Positions 58,118 to 64,000 of a stretch of DNA of 64,000 nt are shown one piece after another. The stretch spans positions 6,096,501 through 6,160,500 of the forward strand of contig JAUIMM010000636.1 of the NCBI GenBank assembly GCA_031769625.1. The letters run 5' to 3'. Both the position numbers and the translations under genes were made by a program. The stretch comes from Taudactylus pleione (lineage: Eukaryota > Chordata > Amphibia > Anura > Myobatrachidae). The stretch's first letter is position 1, and each line of letters opens with the position of its first letter. The notes under the pieces are model-generated. The model was not told where the DNA came from. It ran no database searches and was given only the letters and a program-made list of their open reading frames with translations.

Positions 58118-59361
58118 AATGGATTGTAATGGCGATAGCCTGTTTTTGGGAAGACCTGTAAGGAGACTATTGCAATAGTCAATGCGGGAAATAATGAGTG
58201 CATGGATTAGAGTTTTTGCAGTGTCTTGTGTGAGATTTGGTCGAATTTTGTATATGTTTTTTAGATGTATGTAACATGATTTTGAGACAGATTGAATGTG
58301 GGGAACAAAGGACAGCTCAGAATCAAGGATGACACCAAGGCAGCGAGCTTGTGGGGTGGGGTGGATTGTTGAGTTATCAACAGTGATAAAGAGATCAGAT
58401 TGGTAACTGTTATTGGCCGGTGGAATATAATTAATTCTGTTTTAGAAATATTAAGTTTCAGGTAGCGAGATGACATCCAAGATGAAATGGCAGAAATACA
58501 TTCAGTGACACGGACCAATATACATGGTGATAAATCTAGAGAGGATAGGTAGATTTGAGTATCATCCACATACAGATGGTACTGAAATCCAAAAGAGCGG
58601 ATTAGTTTGCCAAGAGAGGTGGTATAGATTGAGAATAGCAAAGGACCTAAGACAGAGCCTTGCGGTACTCCAACTGATAGAGGTAGCGAAGAGGAGGCAG
58701 AATCAGAAAAACTAACAGAAAAAGAGCGATCAGATAGGTAGGAAGAGAACCAAGAAAGAGCTGTGTCCTTAAGACCTAGGGATTGTAATGTTTGTACGAG
58801 AAGAGAGTGGTCAACAGTGTCAAAAGCAGCAGAGAGATCTAGAAGAATTAGGAGTGAGTAATGGCCTTTAGCCTTGGCAGTGACCAAATCATTTACTACC
58901 TTAGTCAGTGCTGTCTCTGTGGAGTGCTGGGAATGGAAGCCAGACTGAAGTGGATCCAAAAAGTTGTGGGTGTTAAGAAAGTGTGTGAGGCGGGCATAGA
59001 CAAGTCTCTCCAGTAGCTTGGAGGGGCATGGGAGCTGGGAGATAGGATGGTAATTAGAGAGAGTGTTAGGGTCAGAATTTTGTTTTTTCAGAATGGGAGT
59101 AATCACTGCATGCTTGAACAGTGATGGAAAGATGCCAGTAGAAAGAGAGAGATTACAGATTTTAGTTAGGGTTGGGATGAGCACAGGAGACAGAGCTTTA
59201 CTAATTTGTGAGGGTATAGGATCTAGAGGAGAGGTAATAGAGTAGGAGGATGAGAAGAGTGTAGATACTTCATCTTCATTTGTGGGGTCAAATGAAGAGA
59301 ATGTGCCAGAGGGTTCAGGTAGGGAATTGAGTAGGTCACTAGCTGAGGAAGAGAATAACAT
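58118..59361 (-). pseudogene. L2 reverse transcriptase
   Basis: The 366-codon open frame (59361-58261) holds the RT that performs target-primed reverse transcription. Motifs in order: [46 protein letters not shown] (about residues 100-120), [66 protein letters not shown] (YVDD active site, about residues 263-277) and [13 protein letters not shown]. The catalytic aspartates are intact. HPIS in place of the more usual RPIS is a minor change. The frame ends where a frameshift leads to the C-terminal part. Confidence 0.95.
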
Positions 59362-59760
59362 TTCATTTCGGATATTATCAATCTTGTCCTTGAAATAGGA
59401 AGCAAGATCTTGTGCACAGATAGTAGCAGGTGGCTTGGGTGAGGGAGGGGTAAGAAGCAGTTTAAATGTATTAAAAAGTCGCTTGGGGTTAGAGGCTTGA
59501 TAAGAGATTGCAAATATATTTGCTTGGCAGTGTCCAGAGCAGTACGATAAGAGTTGTAGATAGACTTATATGTGAGGAAGTCACTTGGAGTGCGAGACTT
59601 TCGCCACTGACGTTCTACTTTACGTGAGAGTTTTTGTAGATGCCTTGTTAAGTTAGAATGCCACAGTTGACGTCTAAGTCTACGCGGAGTGTGATGGGTA
59701 GCTGGAGCTACTTCATCGAGGGCTTTTACTAGAATCTGGTTTAGGTGTGATGCAGCAGTC
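59362..59760 (-). pseudogene. L2 linker between endonuclease and RT, broken
   Basis: About 400 bp of the same reading region with several frameshifts and stops. Minus-strand fragments such as [20 protein letters not shown] (in the 59513-59223 frame) do not form a continuous protein. The distance fits the normal linker in L2 ORF2. Confidence 0.7.
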
Positions 59761-60936
59761 TCAGGAGAAGTGAGTGCAGAAATTGGTGAGTCGTTGTTGT
59801 AGAGAGGTAGATAGTTGTTGAAAGTTAATCACATTAATATTTCTGCGGGTTTTAGGAGGTTTGGTTGATTTCACTGACATTGAGGTTGATGTAATGGAGG
59901 AAAGTGTGCAGGTGATAAGATTGTGATCTGAGAGAGGGAAAGGAGCATTAGTGAAATCAGAAACTGAGCATAGTCTGGTAAATACAAGATCAAGGCAGTG
60001 GCCCTCCTTATGAGTAGAGGAGTCAGTCCATTGGGAGAGGCCAAGAGAGGAGGTTAGAGAGAGTAGTTTGGAGGCATGAGGAGATTGTGGACTGTCAATG
60101 GGGATATTGAAATCACCCATAATGATGGTGGAGATGTCTGAGGATAGGAAGTGAGGGAGCCAAGCTGAAAAATGTTCCAGAAATTGTTGCGGTAGCCCAG
60201 GCGGGCGATAGATAGCAGCAACTCGCAGAGAGAAAGGTGTGAAAGTCCTGATACAATGTATTTCAAATGATGTAAATGTTAGTGAAGGTACCTGTGGGAG
60301 AACTGTGAATGTGAAAGATTGGGAGAGTAATATTCCTACCCCACCTCCTTTACAATTGCTAGGCCTGGAGGTGTGTGAGAAGTGTAGATTACCATGTGAA
60401 AGTGCAGCAGGGGAGACAGTGTCTGATTGTGTTAGCCATGTTTCTGTTATTGCCAGAAGGTTGAGGTTAGTTGAAATAAAGAGGTCATGGATGGATGTTA
60501 GTTTGTTGCAGACAGAGCGTGCATTCCATAAGGCACATTTTAGTGACTTGGATGGTGAAGGGAGGCATGCAATGTTTATGAGGTTAGCTGGATTTATAGT
60601 TCGTTGTGGGTGTGGCATGAGGGTTGGGCCTGGATTTGGAGATATGTCACCAGCTAATAGAAGCAACAGGAGCGAGATATAAATATATTTGTTGGATTTG
60701 TCTGAATGTTTGTTATGGCGAGAGATTGTGGATGTTATTGTCAATGTGTATAGATAAGTTAAAAGCTCATATGTGTTTGTAAGAGAAGAGGAAAGTAATG
60801 AGGCAGCAATATGTACAGAAGGATGAGGTGCAGGGAGAGTAAAGGATGTAGTAGTCTTAGAGATGATTCCATGGAGTGAGATCATTAATAGAAGTTTCTG
60901 ATACATTTTTTCAATACATTCATAAATGTACAACAC
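59761..60936 (-). pseudogene. L2 N-terminus with 2A-like motif and APE endonuclease
   Basis: A 391-codon open frame. Residues 85-104 are a leucine run followed by GDISPNPGP (residues 96-104; 60651-60625), close to the 2A consensus ending NPGP, at which ribosomes skip a peptide bond. The endonuclease that nicks the target follows: LKCALWNARSVCNKL, LLAITETWLTQ, GGGVGILLSQ, AAIYRPPG, IIMGDFNIPID, CLDLVFTR and LSDHNLITC. These give the N, E, D-x-N and SDH catalytic residues of the APE family. The frame then loses continuity near 59760. The start methionine used here (60936) is not certain. Confidence 0.92.
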
Positions 60937-61647
60937 ACAAACTACTGGTAAGGAATGATATTGTAATTACCTTGTCGTAGATGTTGTTCAATGTTTGTTC
61001 AACTTTTTTTTTTAACTGTTATATAATTACATTTTGTGTTATAACACACTTAGTGCTTATAATACGGCTGCCTCTATACTGATTCTAAACTTAAAGAAAG
61101 TCTGATTGAGACATGCTACAGCTGAGCACAAATGCTAACTAATCAATGAAGAAATTTGGCACTGGGTTTGTGTAAACACAAGCAGTATCCTACTATAAAC
61201 TAGGCAGCACTGAACAACATCCCCCACCCAGGTAATACAAAATACAATCAAGTCATTACATCTAACTCTTTGCTAACAGAAATAAATTCCATTATGCAGA
61301 AATGTAAGAGCAATATATTGCTTGCTAGATGGAAATGGGTAACATACTTTATAAAATCCAAACAGTTGATCTGAGTGATTGCAAAGCACTAGTTAGACTA
61401 TGCAGCTTGTAGAATGGGTAACATACCTGCAGGGATGAAAATAAATAGAAGATGTTCAGTCCAGTTGCAAATTTATGCAGATTATTGTTTTTTTTTTAAC
61501 TGTTATATAATTACACTTTGTGTTATAACACACTTAGTGCTTATAATACGGCTGCCATCATCATCCACGGCTGCCTCTATACTGATTCTAAACTTAAAGA
61601 AAGTCTGATTGAGACATGCTACAGCTGAGCACAAATGCTAACTAATC
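60937..61647 (-). promoter_or_regulatory. L2 5' leader with a duplicated unit
   Basis: About 710 bp upstream of the coding frame. Sequence around 61003-61150 (for example AACTGTTATATAATTACATT and GTGCTTATAATACGGCTGCC) recurs at about 61487-61647, so the leader contains one full unit of about 480 bp plus a partial one. The second copy has a short extra insert ATCATCATCCACGGCTGCC. Tandem 5' units in LINEs usually carry the promoter; here that is inference. No gene is present. Confidence 0.7.
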
Positions 61648-64000
61648 AATGGGAGATGCTAAGTGATGTTAAAATGGGAGAGATAGTGTGACATCATAAT
61701 GGGAAAGGCAATGTGATGTCATAATGGGAGTGGCTAAAGTGGTTTATTAATGAAAATGACAGTGATGTCATAATGGAGTGCCTAAAGTGGTTTATTAATG
61801 AGATTGGCATTTTGATGTCATAATGGCAGTGGCAAAGTGATGATAAATGGGATTGACAGTGTGACGTCATAATGGGAGATGCTAAGTGATGTTAAAATGG
61901 GAAAGACAGTGTGACATCATAATGGGAAAGGCAATGTAATGTCATAATGGGAGTGGCTAAAGTTTTTTTATGAATGAAAATGACATTGTGATGTCATAAT
62001 GTAAGTGGCTAAAGTGGTTTATTAATGAGATTGGCATTGTGATGTCATAATGGGAGTGGCTAAAGAGGTTTATTATTGAGATTGGCATGGTGATGTGATA
62101 ATGGCAGTGGCAAAGTGATGATAAATGGAAGTGAAAGTGTGACGTCATAATGGGTATGACAATGTGATGTCGTAATAGGAGTGGCTAAAGTGTTTTATTA
62201 ATTATAGTGGCATTCTGATGTCATAATGGGAGTGGCAAAGTGATGTCATAATGGGAATGACAGTGTGATGTCATAATGGGAGTGCCTAAAGTGGTTTATT
62301 ATTGAAATTGCCATTGTGATGTCATAATGGGAGTGGCAAAAGTGCTTTATTAATGACAGTGGTATTGTGATGTCATAATTGGAGTGATGTTAAGATGGTA
62401 GTGACAGTGTGACATCATAATGGGTATGACAATGTGATGTCATAATAGGAGTGCCTAAAGTAGTTTATTAATAAAAGTGACAGTGATGTCAGAATGGGAG
62501 TGGCTAAAGTGAATTATTAATGAGGTTAGAATTGTGATGTCATAATTGGAATGGCTAAGCAATGATAAATGGGAGAGAAAGTGTGTCGTGATAATGGGAA
62601 AGACAATGGGATTTCATAATGGGAGTGGCAAAAGTGGTTTATTAATGAAAATTATATTGTGATGTCATAATGTGAGTGGTTAAAGTGGTTTATTAATGAG
62701 ATTGGCATTGTGATGTCATAATGGGAGTGACAATGTGATGTCATAATAGGAGTGCCTAAAGTGGTTTATTAATATAAGTGACTTTGTGATGTCATAATGG
62801 GAGTGGCTAAATTGGTTTATTAATGAGATTGGCATTGTGATGTCATAAAGGGAGTGGAATAGTGAAAAGGGAGTGGCAGTGATATGTCATAATGCGTATG
62901 ACATTGTGATGTCATTATAGGAGTTGATAAAGTGGTTTATTAATGAAAGAGAAATTGTGATGTGATAATGGGAGTGGCTTAAGTAGTTTATTGATGATAG
63001 TGGAATTGTGATATCATGATTGGAGTGGCTAAGTGATGTTAAAATGGCAGAGAAAGTGTGATGTCATAATGGGAATGAGAATGGGAAGTCATAATGGGAG
63101 TGGCTCAAGTGGTTTATTAATGAAAATTATATTGTGATGTCATAATGGGAGTTGCTAAAGTGGTTTATTAATGAGATTGGCATTGTGATGTCATAATGGT
63201 AGTGTAAAAGGGAAGATAAATGGGAATGTCAGTGTGACATCATAATGGGAATGGAAATGTGATGTCATAATGGGAGTGCCTAAAGTGGTTTATTAATAAA
63301 AGTGACTTTGTGATGTCATAACTCACTGGTAGTGGCTAAAGTGGTTTATTAACAAAAGTGACATTGTGATGTCATAATAGGAGTGGCTAATGTGATTTTG
63401 AGATTGGCATTGTGATGTCATAACAGGAGTCGCTAAAGTCGTTTTACTAATGAAAGTGACATTGTGATATCATAATGGCAGAGGCTATGTGATGTTAAAA
63501 TGGGAAAGACAATTTGACATCATAATGGGAAAGACAATGTGATGTCATAATGGGAGTGGGTAAAGTGTTTTTTTTTAAATAAAAGTGACTTTGTGATGTC
63601 AGAATGGGAGTGGCTAAAGTGGTTTATTAATGAGATTGGCATGCTGATGTCATAATGGGAGTGGCAAAGTGATGATAAATGGGAGTGACAGTATGATGTC
63701 ATGGGTATGACAATGTGATGTCATAATAGTACTGGCTTAAATGGTTTATTAATGAATGTGACAGTGATGTCATAATGGGAGTGGCTAAAGTGGTTTATTA
63801 ATGATAGTGGCATTATGATGTCATAATGGGAGTGGCTAAGTGATGCTAAAATGGGAAAGACTGTGTGAAATCATAATGGGAATGGCAATGTGATGCCATA
63901 GTAGGAGTGGCTAAAGAAGTTTATTAATGAAAGAGACATTGTGATGTCACAATGGGAGTGGCTATGTGATGTTAAAATGGGAAAGACAATTTGACGACAT
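61648..64000. repeat. Satellite array, right end of window
   Basis: Resumes directly after the L2 element. From 61866 on it follows 53541-55582 in order, at an offset of 8325 to 8418 bp, including rare unit variants. Examples are GGGAGTGGAATAGTGAAAAG (54447/62870 area) and ACCCACTGGTAGTGGC against ACTCACTGGTAGTGGC. It continues beyond the window edge. Confidence 0.95.

Larger units (their letters stand above)
57369..61657 (-). mobile_element. L2-like LINE, nearly full length
   Basis: Minus-strand non-LTR retrotransposon of 4.27 kb (57379-61647) with the 10-bp target duplication AATGGGAGAT (57369-57378 and 61648-61657) taken from satellite sequence. The 5' part (right side) has two copies of a leader sequence. 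Next come the endonuclease, RT and C-terminal region. The 3' end (left side) reads, on the minus strand, AGCGCAACAGAATATGCTGT, GCTATATAAGAAACTG and a TAATAAT tail, which is the form of L2 3' ends. The long open frames are broken only in places, so the insertion is moderately young. Confidence 0.93.

Noticed and set aside
58524..60682. Plus-strand frames across the L2 element (58524-58715, 59063-59245, 60239-60682)
   Set aside because: Antisense to well-recognised LINE domains on the minus strand.
30857..63702. Many minus-strand open frames with HSHYDITMSLSLINHF-like repeats
   Set aside because: They follow the 50-51-bp satellite pair, which is about 17 codons long, so frames stay open by arithmetic. 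Composition is low-complexity and no start context or domain is present.

Overview
The window looks like vertebrate nuclear DNA, most likely from an amphibian and probably a frog. The basis is one conserved vertebrate gene with introns, plus a mixture of DIRS, Penelope-like, chromovirus (Ty3/gypsy), L1-like, L2-like, V-SINE-like and hAT elements and MITEs that is typical of amphibian genomes. The species cannot be named from sequence alone. Only one host gene is seen: the last three coding exons of cytoplasmic arginyl-tRNA synthetase (RARS1) on the + strand (1273-1445, 2011-2258, 14074-14183), with a polyadenylation signal at 14266-14271. Everything else is mobile or repetitive DNA.

RARS1 introns (1-14073). 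The final intron is 11.8 kb and packed with insertions: a 1-kb foldback palindrome (2668-3667); a 2-kb element with terminal inverted repeats and an internal 35/37-bp tandem array (3799-5853); two abutting MITEs (6006-6783, 6786-7069); and an L1-like LINE tail (7436-8494 and 13362-13531). The LINE tail is split by a decayed DIRS tyrosine-recombinase retrotransposon (8495-13361). The left terminal repeat of the DIRS element is itself split by a palindrome-within-a-palindrome (8567-9398).

Downstream of RARS1 (14.27-16.4 kb) come a V-SINE-like tRNA-derived SINE, a probable DIRS terminal fragment, and the start of a large satellite.

The gypsy nest (16415-30878) is a chromodomain Ty3/gypsy element inserted in the satellite with a candidate 5-bp duplication TAATG. 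Two related MITEs sit in its 5' LTR and after its protease. Its pol gene is split by a 7.6-kb Penelope-like element (19818-27456) with reverse transcriptase, GIY-YIG endonuclease, roughly 1.6-kb inverted terminal repeats and a TTAAA target duplication.

Satellite territory (30879-64000) is built from a degenerate unit of about 25 bp carrying a CRE-like TGAYGTCA core, organised into 50-bp pairs and then kilobase-scale duplicated blocks. A non-autonomous hAT element with perfect 8-bp target duplications was copied along with one block, and part of one block is inverted. A nearly full-length L2-like LINE on the minus strand (57379-61647) lies near the end with a 10-bp target duplication. It has an APE endonuclease, a YVDD reverse transcriptase, a 2A-like NPGP motif and a repeated 5' region.

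Most transposon reading frames are broken. The elements form a relative time series: satellite before gypsy before Penelope-like; L1 before DIRS before foldback; and hAT insertion before satellite block duplication.
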